The position numbers were made by a program, and so were the translations under genes. This document shows, in pieces, positions 7,784-17,227 of a DNA stretch of 64,000 bases; the stretch's first letter is position 1; each line of letters begins with the position of its first letter. The stretch comes from Falsiphaeobacter marinintestinus (lineage in GTDB: Bacteria; Pseudomonadota; Alphaproteobacteria; Rhodobacterales; Rhodobacteraceae), in contig NZ_VOGO01000004.1 in the NCBI RefSeq assembly GCF_007923355.1, positions 310,001 to 374,000 on the forward strand, written 5' to 3'. The notes under the pieces were generated by a model, which saw only the letters and a list, made by a program, of their open reading frames with translations, ran no database searches and had not been told where the DNA came from.

Positions 7784-9310
7784 ATGACGGCACCCAAGCT
7801 TACTTTTTCCGACGATCAGGCAACGGCCTTTGACAGCATTTCCGATATGCTGCGGCAGGCCGGTGTCGATCTGGACGACGCCCTGTTAAAGCCACCGCGC
7901 GAGGCCGGAATTGGCGTGGCAGCGGTTATCGGCAAGGCCGGTTCTGGCAAAACACTGCTTTTGAGTGAGCTGTACAAAGCGCTGGAAAACGCTGGTGTCG
8001 ATGTCGTGTCTGGCGACTACGAGGGCAAGAAACGCAAAGATCGTCGGACTTTGGCCATTCTTGCGCCAACCAACAAGGCGGCCAGTGTGCTGCGGTTTCG
8101 CGGTGTGCCGGCCACTACGATCCACCGCATTCTGTATACACCTGTCTATGACCCGGAATACGAGCGTATCGCTGAATGGCTGGCCGGAAACGGTGAACGC
8201 CCCGAGGTCGAGGGCCTGACCGATCAGGCACTGGACCGGGCCGCGGCGTTCTATGAACAGAACAAATCTATCCCCGGTGCCTTGGCGGCTGCTGGCTTGC
8301 GGGGGTCGGATTTCATCACCGGATGGAAGCGCCGGGATGATCCGCTTGATATCGGGTTTGTCGACGAAGCATCGATGTTGGACGACCGCCAGATGGCCGA
8401 TCTGCAGGAAATCTTTCCCAACCTGGTGCTGTTCGGCGATCCGGCACAGCTTGCACCCGTGAACCAATCCGGTGCTATGGTGTTTGACAGCCTGACCGGA
8501 CCGCGCAGATTGGAACTGCACAGGATCCACCGTCAGAACGCCGACAATCCGATCCTCGATCTGGCCCATGCGTTGGCCGATCCGCAACTGGAGTTTCAGG
8601 ACTTCGAGCGTATGATCGAAGACTTTTCCAAGAAGGATGAGCGCGTTGTCTGGGGGCAGCGGGTCGAGGTTGATCTGATGGCGCGCAGTCCGGTTCTGGT
8701 CTGGCGCAATGCCACGCGGATTCGGCTGATCAACGCGTTCCGATCAGTCTATGAAGCACCGGAAGACGCGCTTTTGGCAGGCGAACCGCTGATTTGTGAC
8801 GGCATTGAGTTGCCGTTGAAACACCGCAAGAAACGGCTGGATCTGGAAGCCCGTGGGCTGATCAAGGGCGCTCAGGTCGTGTACCTGGGCGCAGGCAAAC
8901 GGCAAGGGTTTTCGCGGCTGCACGTCATCGGGGCCGAAGACCCGCAAGTCAGCGCAGCCTCGATCATCAAGATCGAAAAGCCGGACGAAGAAGAACCGTT
9001 TATCCCGTTTGCCGCCCGCATGGGCGCGACGTTCCTGCACGGCGCGGCGGTGACAATCCACAAGGCGCAGGGCAGCCAGTGGGATACGGTGCAGGTTTTT
9101 GCGCCCGACCTGTTTGTCGCGGCGCGCATGGGGCGGGTGGAAGCCGGTCAACCACTGTGGAAACGGCTGGCCTATGTAGCAATCACGCGGGCGCAGGACC
9201 GTTTGATCTGGGTGGTGCGAAACCGACTGTCCAAGCCAAAGGACCAGTTGCGCGTCGATGACCTTAGGGTTCCGGCCGCGCCGTTGACGCTGGAAACCGA
9301 AGAGATTTAG
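7784..9310 (+). CDS. RecD-like superfamily 1 ATP-dependent DNA helicase
   Basis: A 508 aa helicase related to the RecD/Pif1 group. Walker A is GKAGSGKT (50-57), motif Ia ILAPTNKAASVLR, Walker B with VDEASMLDD, motif III LFGDPAQLAPV. C-terminal motifs are ...TIHKAQGSQW (motif V) and YVAITRAQDRLI (motif VI). There is no RecD N-terminal extension and no recB/recC nearby, so it probably acts alone rather than in RecBCD. It follows luxI closely on the same strand. Its stop overlaps the stop of the convergent TIGR02186 gene by four bases. Confidence 0.88.
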   Translation: MTAPKLTFSDDQATAFDSISDMLRQAGVDLDDALLKPPREAGIGVAAVIGKAGSGKTLLLSELYKALENAGVDVVSGDYEGKKRKDRRTLAILAPTNKAASVLRFRGVPATTIHRILYTPVYDPEYERIAEWLAGNGERPEVEGLTDQALDRAAAFYEQNKSIPGALAAAGLRGSDFITGWKRRDDPLDIGFVDEASMLDDRQMADLQEIFPNLVLFGDPAQLAPVNQSGAMVFDSLTGPRRLELHRIHRQNADNPILDLAHALADPQLEFQDFERMIEDFSKKDERVVWGQRVEVDLMARSPVLVWRNATRIRLINAFRSVYEAPEDALLAGEPLICDGIELPLKHRKKRLDLEARGLIKGAQVVYLGAGKRQGFSRLHVIGAEDPQVSAASIIKIEKPDEEEPFIPFAARMGATFLHGAAVTIHKAQGSQWDTVQVFAPDLFVAARMGRVEAGQPLWKRLAYVAITRAQDRLIWVVRNRLSKPKDQLRVDDLRVPAAPLTLETEEI

Positions 9311-10065
9311 CTGTTACGCAGCATCCGGAACGCCGCCGACGCGCCCCACCCGGCGGCGATAGCGATGGCCAGCGACATCAGGCCATACAGCACGGGTTGG
9401 TGGCGGGACAGATTGTACAGCCACCGTTCAAGCCCGACTTTGCGCACATCGATGGTGGTTTCATATTCCGACACGACTTCTCCACTGCGGGTCAACAGGA
9501 TACGGGTCACATAATCGCCCTCGCTGAGATCGGCGGGCATGGCGATTGACGTGCGAAACAGGGTTTGCTGGTCAAACGACACTTTGTTTTCAAGTGTTTG
9601 ATAGAGCCCAGAGTCACTGCGGATGCGGATCACAGCTTCGGTAAAGCTTTCGCTGTCCGTGATGTTGGACGGGGCCCCGACCGAGCGTATGGCGCGGTTG
9701 ATCGATACCTTGTGGCGCAGGTCTTCGATGTCACGCAGGGCCTGATCGAAAGGTGCACTGGTTGCCACGGCATAAAAACTGGGCGCGGCATCGACCTCGA
9801 CCGCATCCGTGTTGACCCAGATGCCCAACCGACGTGCCTTGCGGCGCACGACCACGGGTTCAGACGGGCCTGCCAAGGTGATCACCACCTCAAGCGGTGG
9901 GTCGATGATCGGTATTTCACGTTTGACCGCGCCGAAGATCAGGATTTCGGACCCGTCAAAACTGGTGGTGATCGACACGGTGTCACGGGACAGGCCCAAT
10001 ACGACCTCTTCACCCGATGCCATAATTGGCAGGATCAAAAGAAGGGGGGCAAGCCAGCGCAACAT
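9307..10065 (-). CDS. TIGR02186-type periplasmic/membrane protein
   Basis: A 252 aa protein with a signal peptide (residues 1-18, LAPLLLILPIMASGEE) and one C-terminal membrane helix (about 225-245). In between is a soluble periplasmic domain with the family opening LGLSRDTVSITTSFDGSEILIFGAVKRE. The family has no known enzymatic activity; it usually sits next to a TauE/SafE anion exporter, as here (3 bases apart), which suggests that the two work together at the membrane. Confidence 0.82.
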   Translation of the reverse strand: MLRWLAPLLLILPIMASGEEVVLGLSRDTVSITTSFDGSEILIFGAVKREIPIIDPPLEVVITLAGPSEPVVVRRKARRLGIWVNTDAVEVDAAPSFYAVATSAPFDQALRDIEDLRHKVSINRAIRSVGAPSNITDSESFTEAVIRIRSDSGLYQTLENKVSFDQQTLFRTSIAMPADLSEGDYVTRILLTRSGEVVSEYETTIDVRKVGLERWLYNLSRHQPVLYGLMSLAIAIAAGWGASAAFRMLRNS

Positions 10066-10068
10066 GCT

Positions 10069-10992
10069 TTAGTGCCCTCCTGCTGCGCCAAGCGTAAACA
10101 GCTCGGAGGGTTGCAGAAGCAGATCAAGCGCCAGTTTTCCGCAGACCACCAGCACCATCATGGCCAGCAGGATGCGCAACTGTTCGGCCTTTAGCCGCAC
10201 GCCGATCTGGGTGCCGATTTGTGCACCGATCACGCCGCCGATCAGCAGCAAAACCGCAAGCACGATATCGACGGTATAGTTCGTTGTGGCGTGCAACATC
10301 GTGGTGAAGGCTGTCACGAAGATGATCTGGAACAGGGACGTGCCGACAACCACTTTCGTTGGCATCCCAAGAATATAGATCATCGCGGGCACCATGATGA
10401 ACCCGCCGCCGACCCCCATGATCGCGGCCAGAATACCCACGACAATGCCGACGATGATCGGCGGAATGACCGAAATATAAAGGCCCGAGGTGCGAAACCG
10501 CATCTTGAACGGCAGGGCATGGATCCAGCCACGTTGGCGGCGTTTCGGCTTGGCACCTGCACCACCTTTGCGCGACCGGCGCAGGGCATTCAGGCTTTCG
10601 ATGAACATCAGCGCGCCGACAACACCCAGGAAGACGACATAGCACAGCATGACCAGCAGATCGACCTGGCCAAGCTTTTTGAGATAGTTGAAGACGACAA
10701 CGCCCAAAGCAGCGCCGATCAGGCCGCCGGCCTGTAAGACCATCCCCATTTTTATGTCGACGGATTTTCGTCGGAAATGCGCGAGGACCCCTGAAAACGA
10801 CGACGCCACGATCTGGTTCGCTTCGGTTGCGACAGCAACAGCAGGGGGGATGCCGATGAAAAACAGCAGCGGCGTCATCAAAAAGCCACCGCCGACGCCA
10901 AACATGCCGGATAAAATGCCCACCAATCCGCCCAACCCGAGAAGCAGGAAGGCGTTGACCGAAACCTCGGCGATTGGAAGATAGATCTGCAT
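10069..10992 (-). CDS. TauE/SafE-family sulfite/sulfonate exporter
   Basis: A 307 aa polytopic membrane protein with about eight helices in two repeats, each beginning with a glycine-rich GVGGGF segment (LSGMFGVGGGFLMTPLL near residue 30; IMGVGGGFIMVPAMI near 190). This is the DUF81/TauE family, which exports sulfite, sulfoacetate or related anions. In roseobacters these often serve organosulfur breakdown, but no such enzymes are nearby, so the substrate is open. It is the first gene of a two-gene unit with the TIGR02186 gene. Confidence 0.88.
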   Translation of the reverse strand: MQIYLPIAEVSVNAFLLLGLGGLVGILSGMFGVGGGFLMTPLLFFIGIPPAVAVATEANQIVASSFSGVLAHFRRKSVDIKMGMVLQAGGLIGAALGVVVFNYLKKLGQVDLLVMLCYVVFLGVVGALMFIESLNALRRSRKGGAGAKPKRRQRGWIHALPFKMRFRTSGLYISVIPPIIVGIVVGILAAIMGVGGGFIMVPAMIYILGMPTKVVVGTSLFQIIFVTAFTTMLHATTNYTVDIVLAVLLLIGGVIGAQIGTQIGVRLKAEQLRILLAMMVLVVCGKLALDLLLQPSELFTLGAAGGH

Positions 10993-11082
10993 ATACTTTG
11001 TTAAACCGCCCCTTTAGGGAAAAGCAACCATGGACGACGCAGCGCAGCAAATCCGTGCGAAATAATTCACACCTTAAGTGAC

Positions 11083-12051
11083 CTACCGTTCCTTCACATA
11101 GGGCTCACCGCCCGCGCGGGGCGGAATTGCCTTGCCGACAAACCCGGCAAGAATCACCACTGTCAGAATGTAAGGCAAGGCATCCATCACCTGCACAGGG
11201 ATCACGACGCCGCCGAGATCGATATTCTGGTACCTCAGCGCGATGGCTTGCAGAAACCCGAACAGCAGACAGGCCCACATAGCCTGCCAGGGCCGCCATT
11301 TGGCAAAGATCAACGCCGCAAGCGCGATAAAGCCGCGCCCGGCGGTCATGTCCTTGACAAAGCCAGCCTGCAGGGCTGTGGCCAGATACGCGCCCGCAAT
11401 GCCGCACAGGATCCCGCAGATGCCAACCGCAGCGTACCGCAGGCCAACAACCGATACACCGGCGGTATCGACGGCGGCCGGGTTTTCTCCCACGGCACGC
11501 AGGCGCAGGCCAAACCGGGTGCGATAAAGCAGCCACCAAGTGCCGGGCACGGCAAGGAAGGCGATGTAAACGAGGATCGAGTGCCCGGACAGAAGCTCAG
11601 CATAGATTGGGCCGAAGAACGGAACGCCGCTGAGCGCCTCGGCAAAGGGCAGTTCGATGGGGTTGAACCGGGCATTTCCGGCCAGCGACGGGGTGCGCCC
11701 GCCTTGCTGAAACCAGTCTTGCGCGATCAGCACTGTCATCCCGGCGGCAAGGAAGTTGATCGCCACGCCCGAAATCAGCTGATTGCCGCGAAACGTGATC
11801 GACGCCAACCCATGCAGCCCGGCCAAAAGCATCGAGGCCCCGATCCCGGCCAGCAGACCCAGCCAGACCGAGCCCGAGACATAGGCGATAGCGGCTGAAA
11901 AGAACGCCGCGACCAGCATCTTGCCTTCAAGCCCGATGTCGAAAATCCCGGCGCGCTCAGAATAAAGCCCGGCAAGGCAGGCCAGCAGCAGCGGGGTCGC
12001 CAACCGCACGGTGCTGTCGAGCACCTGAATCAGGGTCATGAAATCCATCAT
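11083..12051 (-). CDS. ABC transporter permease, BMP/nucleoside type (second permease)
   Basis: A 322 aa inner-membrane permease of the BPD_transp_2 family with about nine hydrophobic segments. Family marks are LLACLAGLYSERAGIFDIGLEGKML near the N-terminus and RAVGENPAAVDTAGV in the cytoplasmic loop. It is the last gene of the transporter operon; its ATG overlaps the preceding permease stop by four bases. With the partner permease it forms the translocation channel, probably for nucleosides. Confidence 0.9.
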   Translation of the reverse strand: MMDFMTLIQVLDSTVRLATPLLLACLAGLYSERAGIFDIGLEGKMLVAAFFSAAIAYVSGSVWLGLLAGIGASMLLAGLHGLASITFRGNQLISGVAINFLAAGMTVLIAQDWFQQGGRTPSLAGNARFNPIELPFAEALSGVPFFGPIYAELLSGHSILVYIAFLAVPGTWWLLYRTRFGLRLRAVGENPAAVDTAGVSVVGLRYAAVGICGILCGIAGAYLATALQAGFVKDMTAGRGFIALAALIFAKWRPWQAMWACLLFGFLQAIALRYQNIDLGGVVIPVQVMDALPYILTVVILAGFVGKAIPPRAGGEPYVKER

Positions 12052-13142
12052 GCGTTTCTCCGCCGCAGCGCAAGGAACAGCTTTTCAAGCGGCATCCGGA
12101 CCATATTATCGAGCGCGCCGGTGAACAGGATCACCAATGCCTGAATCACCACGATCAATTCGCGCGGGATCTTTGTCCAAAGCGCCAGTTCAGCCCCGCC
12201 TTGGTACAGGAACCCGAACAGGATGGCGGCCAGGAACACGCCGAACGGATGGTTGCGCCCCATCAGCGCGACAGCGATCCCGATGAACCCCGCGCCCTCG
12301 GTCGCGTTCAGAACCAGACGCTCGGCCTCGCCCATCACATTGTTGACGGCCATCATGCCCGCCAGCGCGCCTGAAATCAGCATCGCGATCATGATGATTT
12401 TTGTTGGCGATATCCCGGCATAAAGCGCGCCGGTTTCAGAATGGCCGTAAGCGCGGATCTCGTATCCCAACCGGGTCCGCCAGATCAGCGCCCAGACCAG
12501 CACGCAGGCACCCAAAGCGATAAGCAGGGTCACATTGGCCGGGGCTGACTTGGAAAACGCGATCCCGAACGGGGCCAGAAGATCGTGCAGGGTCGGCAGA
12601 TGAACGGCATCGGGAAACTTTGCAGAGGCCGGGTCCATCGACCGGGCTGGCCTGAGAAGATTGACCAGTACGTAATTCAGAACAGCCGCCGCGATGAAGT
12701 TGAACATGATGGTCGTGATCACGATATGGCTGCCGCGCTTGGCCTGCAGCCAGGCCGGGATCGCGGCCCAGAGTGCACCGAACACCGCCGCACCAAGTGA
12801 CGCAAACACCAACGCCAGCGTCCAGTGTGGCCAAGGGATGTAGAGGCACACAAGCGCCACGCCCAGGCCCCCCAGCATCGCCTGACCTTCACCGCCGATG
12901 TTGAACATCCGCGCATGAAAGGCGACCGAGACGGCAAGCCCGGTGAACATAAAGTTGGTGGCGTAGTACAGCGTATACCCCCAGCCATAGGTCGACCCCA
13001 ACGCGCCGTTCACCATCATCTTGACGGCTGCGACGGGGTCCTCTCCGATTGCAAGGATCACAAGCGCCGACAGGATTGCCGCCAGGATCAGGCTGATAAG
13101 CGGGATCAGGACGACGTCGGCCCAATGAGGCATCTTGTCCAT
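12048..13142 (-). CDS. ABC transporter permease, BMP/nucleoside type (first permease)
   Basis: A 364 aa permease, longer than its partner, with many hydrophobic segments. Typical stretches are FNIGGEGQAMLGGLG and the loop RAYGHSETGALYAGISPTKII. I use ATG 13142 (MDKMPHWADV), one base past the ATPase stop; an ATG at 13166 would overlap the ATPase by 23 bases and add a non-conserved leader. It is part of a five-gene operon running from the substrate-binding protein at 16048. Confidence 0.88.
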   Translation of the reverse strand: MDKMPHWADVVLIPLISLILAAILSALVILAIGEDPVAAVKMMVNGALGSTYGWGYTLYYATNFMFTGLAVSVAFHARMFNIGGEGQAMLGGLGVALVCLYIPWPHWTLALVFASLGAAVFGALWAAIPAWLQAKRGSHIVITTIMFNFIAAAVLNYVLVNLLRPARSMDPASAKFPDAVHLPTLHDLLAPFGIAFSKSAPANVTLLIALGACVLVWALIWRTRLGYEIRAYGHSETGALYAGISPTKIIMIAMLISGALAGMMAVNNVMGEAERLVLNATEGAGFIGIAVALMGRNHPFGVFLAAILFGFLYQGGAELALWTKIPRELIVVIQALVILFTGALDNMVRMPLEKLFLALRRRNA

Positions 13143-13143
13143 A

Positions 13144-14676
13144 TCAGGCAGCCTCCCCGGAGACACCGGCCATCAGCAGGCCCAGTTCTTTTTCGGTGGT
13201 CGCATCCGGCAAACGTTCGCCCATGATACGCCCGTCGAACATCACCGCGATACGGTCGGACAATGACAAAATCTCTTCCAGTTCGACACTCACCAACAGA
13301 ACCGCCTTGCCCGCATCGCGCAGGGCGACGATCTGCTTGTGAATGAACTCGATCGCGCCGATATCGACACCGCGCGTTGGTTGACCGATCAGCAGCAGGT
13401 CCGGATTGCGCTCGATCTCGCGTGCGACGACGATTTTCTGTTGGTTGCCGCCGCTGAAGTTCTTGGCCGTCAGCCATGAATTGGCGGGGCGTACGTCAAA
13501 GCGTTCGATCTTTTCGTCGGCATCCTGACGCAGGGCCGTGTTGTCCATCAACAATTTGCTTTTCTGATAGGCCTGATCGCGGTGATAGCCAAAGGCGACG
13601 TTTTCCCAGGCGTAAAACTCCATGATCAGACCTTCGCGCTGGCGGTCTTCTGGCACATGGGCAATGTGGGCTGCACGGCGCGACTGACCATCCGACCCGG
13701 GACCCGTCAAAGGAAGCGGCTCACCGTTCAGACGGATGACGCCAACACCGGGCCGCATACCGCCCAGCACTTCAAGCAGTTCGGACTGCCCGTTGCCAGC
13801 CACACCAGCGATGCCAAGGATCTCTCCGGCGCGCACGGTCAGGTCGATACCTTTCACGCGCTCGACGCCCTGATCGTCGGTGACGCGCAGGTTTTCGATC
13901 TCGAGAACCTTTGCACCGGGGCTCGCCGGAACCTTGTCGACCTGAAGCAGCACCTTGCGACCGACCATCAGTTCGGCCAGTTCTTCGGGGCTGGTGTCGG
14001 CGGTTTTCACGGTCGCCGTCATTTCACCACGGCGCATGACGCTGACGGTGTCGGTCGCGTCCATGATCTCGCGCAGCTTGTGAGTAATCAGGATGATGGT
14101 TTTGCCCTCATCGCGCAGACGATAGAGGATGCGAAACAGCTGATCGGCTTCGGGCGGCGTCAGCACACCGGTGGGTTCGTCCAGAATCAGAATGTCGGCC
14201 TGCCGGTACAGCGCTTTCAGGATCTCGACACGCTGCTGCATCCCGACGCCGATCTCTTCGATCAGCGCGTCGGGGTTGACGTTCAGTTCGTACTCAGTTG
14301 CCAGTTCATCAAGAATTTTGGCGGCCTTGCTTAGCGACGGGCGCAACCACGGGCCATCCTCGGCCCCCAGAATGATGTTTTCCAGAACGGTAAAGTTTTC
14401 GACCAGTTTGAAATGCTGGAACACCATGCCGATGCCTGCGGCGATGGCCGCCTGGCTGTCAGGGATCTCGGTGTGCTTACCGTTGATCCAGACCTCACCC
14501 TTGTCGGCTTTGTAAAACCCGTAAAGGATGCTCATCAGGGTGGATTTACCGGCGCCGTTCTCACCAATGATGCCATGGATCGTGCCGGGGGCGACGCTGA
14601 TCGAAATGTCTTTGTTGGCCTGAACCGGGCCAAAGGATTTCGATATACCTTTGAGTTCGATGGCGGGTGCGGTCAC
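13144..14676 (-). CDS. ABC transporter ATP-binding protein, two NBDs (nucleoside/simple-sugar type)
   Basis: A 510 aa double ATPase that energises the two permeases. The first domain has Walker A GENGAGKST (about 38-46), Walker B ILILDEPTGVL, and an LSGGQ counterpart degenerated to EIGVGMQQRVEI. The second domain has a degenerate Walker A (GVAGNGQSE), but a proper SGGNQQK signature and LLLIGQPTRGVD. This asymmetric pair is usual for the RbsA/YufO-like class. ATG 14676 overlaps the NTF2-like stop by four bases. Confidence 0.92.
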   Translation of the reverse strand: MTAPAIELKGISKSFGPVQANKDISISVAPGTIHGIIGENGAGKSTLMSILYGFYKADKGEVWINGKHTEIPDSQAAIAAGIGMVFQHFKLVENFTVLENIILGAEDGPWLRPSLSKAAKILDELATEYELNVNPDALIEEIGVGMQQRVEILKALYRQADILILDEPTGVLTPPEADQLFRILYRLRDEGKTIILITHKLREIMDATDTVSVMRRGEMTATVKTADTSPEELAELMVGRKVLLQVDKVPASPGAKVLEIENLRVTDDQGVERVKGIDLTVRAGEILGIAGVAGNGQSELLEVLGGMRPGVGVIRLNGEPLPLTGPGSDGQSRRAAHIAHVPEDRQREGLIMEFYAWENVAFGYHRDQAYQKSKLLMDNTALRQDADEKIERFDVRPANSWLTAKNFSGGNQQKIVVAREIERNPDLLLIGQPTRGVDIGAIEFIHKQIVALRDAGKAVLLVSVELEEILSLSDRIAVMFDGRIMGERLPDATTEKELGLLMAGVSGEAA

Positions 14677-15026
14677 TCTGTATCTCCCGTACCCGTAAAT
14701 CCGATCAGCCGGGTAATTTTGGCGTCATTGATATCGGCGAAATACTGACCACGCATCATAAGTGTGTCGCCCTTCAAAAAGTCGACCGTGGCGCGGGCGT
14801 GACCGTGGTGTTGCGAAACGGAAACCACCTTGGCGCTGGCGCCCGGCATCATATCGGAAAACTGAGCTATATAGGCCAGATAAGCGTCGCGCCCCTCGAC
14901 CGGGTCCGCTGCATTCGGGTCGGCATAGTAAAAGTCGGGCCCGATGGCGGCGTCCGTCTTGGAGGCGCGCCCATCGGGCGAAGGGTCACCCCAGGCCGAG
15001 AAGAGTGTATGGATGCAATCTGTCAT
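14673..15026 (-). CDS. NTF2-like (SnoaL-type) small protein within the ABC operon
   Basis: A 117 aa protein with the cone-shaped NTF2 fold pattern: an N-terminal helix, a D-x-x-F-Y-Y-A-D-P strand, EGRDAYLAYIAQF, and two long strands (ARATVDFLKGDTLMMRGQYFADI). It has no signal peptide. It lies 17 bases after the substrate-binding gene and overlaps the ATPase gene by four bases, so it is translated with the transporter. This fold includes both ligand binders and small hydrolases or isomerases. A role in handling the imported compound is inference. Confidence 0.75.
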   Translation of the reverse strand: MTDCIHTLFSAWGDPSPDGRASKTDAAIGPDFYYADPNAADPVEGRDAYLAYIAQFSDMMPGASAKVVSVSQHHGHARATVDFLKGDTLMMRGQYFADINDAKITRLIGFTGTGDTE

Positions 15027-15043
15027 GGCCTGAGGTGTAAGTC

Positions 15044-16048
15044 TTAAAAGTCGAGGACAGGGCAGCTGTCGTTGGTGTAATACGCAACAACTTCGATATC
15101 GCCGTCGATGATCTTCTGACGGGCGTCATTGGCGGCCATCTTCATCTCATCCGAAATCAGGCTTGCGTTGTTGTCGTCCAGCGCCCAACCAACACCTTCT
15201 TCGGCCAGACCCAGAACGGTGAACCCGCCGGTTTCCATGTCGGCACCTGCCTTCATCGAGTTGTAAACAGCCACATCAACGCGCTTGAGCATCGAGGTCA
15301 GAACCTTGCCCGGGTGCATGTGGTTCTGGTTGCTGTCCACACCGATCGACAGAATGCCTTCGTCGGCGGCTGTCTGCAGAACACCAACGCCGGTCCCACC
15401 AGCAGCAGCATAGACAACGTCAGCGCCCTGGCTGATCTGGGCCTTGGTCAGTTCCGACCCCTTGACCGGGTCATTCCATGCAGTCGGTGTTGTGCCGGTC
15501 ATGTTGGCAACGATGTTGATGTCGGGGTTCACCGCTTTGGCGCCCTGAGCGTATCCGCAGCCAAAGTGACGGATCAGCGGGATGTCCATGCCGCCGATAA
15601 AGCCAATGGTACCGGATTTCGATGCCATCGCGGCAAGCATGCCAACAAGGTACGATCCCTGATGTTCCTGGAAGGCGATCAGCTGCACGTTAGCCGGAAC
15701 TTCGGGCATCCAGCCATCGATATTGACGAATTTCGTGTCAGGATAATCACCCGCGACAGCCTCGACCGGTGTGGCAAAGGCAAAGCCAGTTGTGATCACC
15801 GGGTTGGCGCCCGCTTCGGCAAAGCGGCGCAGAGCCTGCTCACGCTGGGCTTCAGACTGCAGCTCGATCTCGCGGAAGCTGCCGCCGGTTTCTTCGGCCC
15901 AACGCTGCGCGCCGTTAAAGGCGGCTTCGTTGAACGACTTGTCGAACTTGCCGCCCAAATCGAAGATCAACGCCGGTTCGGCCAAAGCCATGCCAGCGGT
16001 CAATGCGAACGACGCAACAGCGCCCATGAGGGATTTCATTAAAGTCAT
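15044..16048 (-). CDS. BMP-family ABC transporter substrate-binding protein
   Basis: A 334 aa periplasmic binding protein with a signal peptide (cleavage expected after AGMALA, about residue 23). The mature start PALIFDLGGKFDKSFNEAAFNGAQRW is the BmpA/PnrA signature. Members of this family bind purine nucleosides, which fits the permease and ATPase types downstream. It is the first gene of the operon. Two cysteines (one in RHFGCGYAQG and one in NDSCPVLDF at the C-terminus) might form a disulfide. A deoxy-sugar or other ligand cannot be excluded. Confidence 0.9.
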   Translation of the reverse strand: MTLMKSLMGAVASFALTAGMALAEPALIFDLGGKFDKSFNEAAFNGAQRWAEETGGSFREIELQSEAQREQALRRFAEAGANPVITTGFAFATPVEAVAGDYPDTKFVNIDGWMPEVPANVQLIAFQEHQGSYLVGMLAAMASKSGTIGFIGGMDIPLIRHFGCGYAQGAKAVNPDINIVANMTGTTPTAWNDPVKGSELTKAQISQGADVVYAAAGGTGVGVLQTAADEGILSIGVDSNQNHMHPGKVLTSMLKRVDVAVYNSMKAGADMETGGFTVLGLAEEGVGWALDDNNASLISDEMKMAANDARQKIIDGDIEVVAYYTNDSCPVLDF

Positions 16049-16188
16049 TCGAGTGCTCCCGATTGGTGTTCTGTTTTGGACCGAAGGGGCAGAACCCGTC
16101 AGTCAACCGAACTGTTTATGAATTATGCAGCAATTAAGGCCGCAGCCGGGCAGGACGGTCAACCGGTATTTTACCAATTAGTCGGGAA

Positions 16189-16617
16189 TCAGGTCACTTG
16201 CCGTGAGGGCAATGGGCAGGCCATGACAATTGCATCAACTGCCGGGCCGTGTTCGCGGCGGTAATACCCCCTCCGCGTCCCGCTGTGTGCGAATCCACAT
16301 GCTTCGTACAAGGCTATGGCGGCCGTGTTGTCCGTCGCGACTTCCAGAAACGCCTGTTCGGCCCCTTTTGCGTGCGCTTTGGCTTGCCAGTCTCTCATCA
16401 CGACGCGGGCCAGACCCTGGCGCTGATGGTCGGGATGTGTGGCGATTGTCAGCAGCTCGGCTGTGTCCAGAATGACCCGCACCAAAGCAAACGCGCGGGC
16501 ATCGCCGACAACAAAGCAGGTGGGGTCGTTCAGGAAGGCCGCGAATTCGGCTTCGGTCCATGGGCGCGAATGGGTAAAGGTAGCGGCGTGCGTCGCCGCC
16601 ATGTCGTGGGGCGTCAT
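16189..16617 (-). CDS. rimI: Ribosomal protein alanine acetyltransferase (GNAT), RimI-like
   Basis: A 142 aa GNAT acetyltransferase, expected to acetylate the N-terminus of ribosomal protein S18 or other proteins. Acetyl-CoA-binding motif A is visible as ATHPDHQRQGLARVVM (about 72-87), and motif B as FLEVATDNTAAIALYEACGF. ATG 16617 overlaps the tsaB stop (ATGA); the pairing of tsaB with rimI is a widespread gene order and supports the name. The long open frame upstream of this ATG is only read-through opposite tsaB. Confidence 0.88.
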   Translation of the reverse strand: MTPHDMAATHAATFTHSRPWTEAEFAAFLNDPTCFVVGDARAFALVRVILDTAELLTIATHPDHQRQGLARVVMRDWQAKAHAKGAEQAFLEVATDNTAAIALYEACGFAHSGTRRGYYRREHGPAVDAIVMACPLPSRQVT

Positions 16618-17219
16618 GGATCCAGCAGCACCGGAGGCGTGTCGCTTGACGGCGCCGCGTCTGCAGCGCGCAGATACAGCGGGGCCGGGGCTTCGGGAAT
16701 CTTGGGCCAGCGGGACAGCGCGACCCGACCGATGGCGGCGGCCAGATCCTGCGGGGTGGGTTGGGGCAACAGCGCCAAACCGGCTTGCGCCGCCGTCGCT
16801 TTGGCTTGTTCCAACGGCATCAGGGCGGTTTCGCCTGCAGCATCGCGCAGGTAAACTTGATCGCGCGGGGCCGGGACCGATGCCAAACCCGGACACCTGA
16901 CAGCCTCGGCGCGGGCATCAAAGCCCGAAACCCCATAGGCAGGCGCGCCAAGTCCCAGTGCAAGACCACGCGCCGCCGAGACCGCAATCCGAATTCCGGT
17001 AAAGTTGCCCGGTCCGACGCCAACACCGATCGCATCCAGATCGGACCAGGTCTTTGCGTGATCCTGCAACAGTTCTTCCATCAAGGGCATCAGCCGTTCA
17101 GCCTGTCCGCGTGTCATGTCTTCCGCGCGGGTTTCAAGCAACTGGTCGCCCAACATCAATGCCGCTGCGCAATAGGCGGCGGACGTGTCAAATGCCAGGA
17201 TCAAAGGCGTGTCGGTCAC
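16614..17219 (-). CDS. tsaB: tRNA threonylcarbamoyladenosine biosynthesis protein TsaB
   Basis: A 201 aa member of the ASKHA fold that scaffolds TsaD in making t6A on ANN-decoding tRNAs. N-terminal ILAFDTSAAYCAAAL, then VGVGPGNFTGIRIAVSAARGLALGLG (about 67-92) are hallmark segments. The C-terminal half is variable, as usual. It is 8 bases downstream of the GFA gene and overlaps rimI by four bases. Confidence 0.93.
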   Translation of the reverse strand: MTDTPLILAFDTSAAYCAAALMLGDQLLETRAEDMTRGQAERLMPLMEELLQDHAKTWSDLDAIGVGVGPGNFTGIRIAVSAARGLALGLGAPAYGVSGFDARAEAVRCPGLASVPAPRDQVYLRDAAGETALMPLEQAKATAAQAGLALLPQPTPQDLAAAIGRVALSRWPKIPEAPAPLYLRAADAAPSSDTPPVLLDP

Positions 17220-17227
17220 GGCGGTAT

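Noticed and set aside
16049-16188. Riboswitch (purine or other) upstream of the nucleoside-type transporter
   Set aside because: I found no recognisable aptamer core or expression platform, though a covariance search was not possible.
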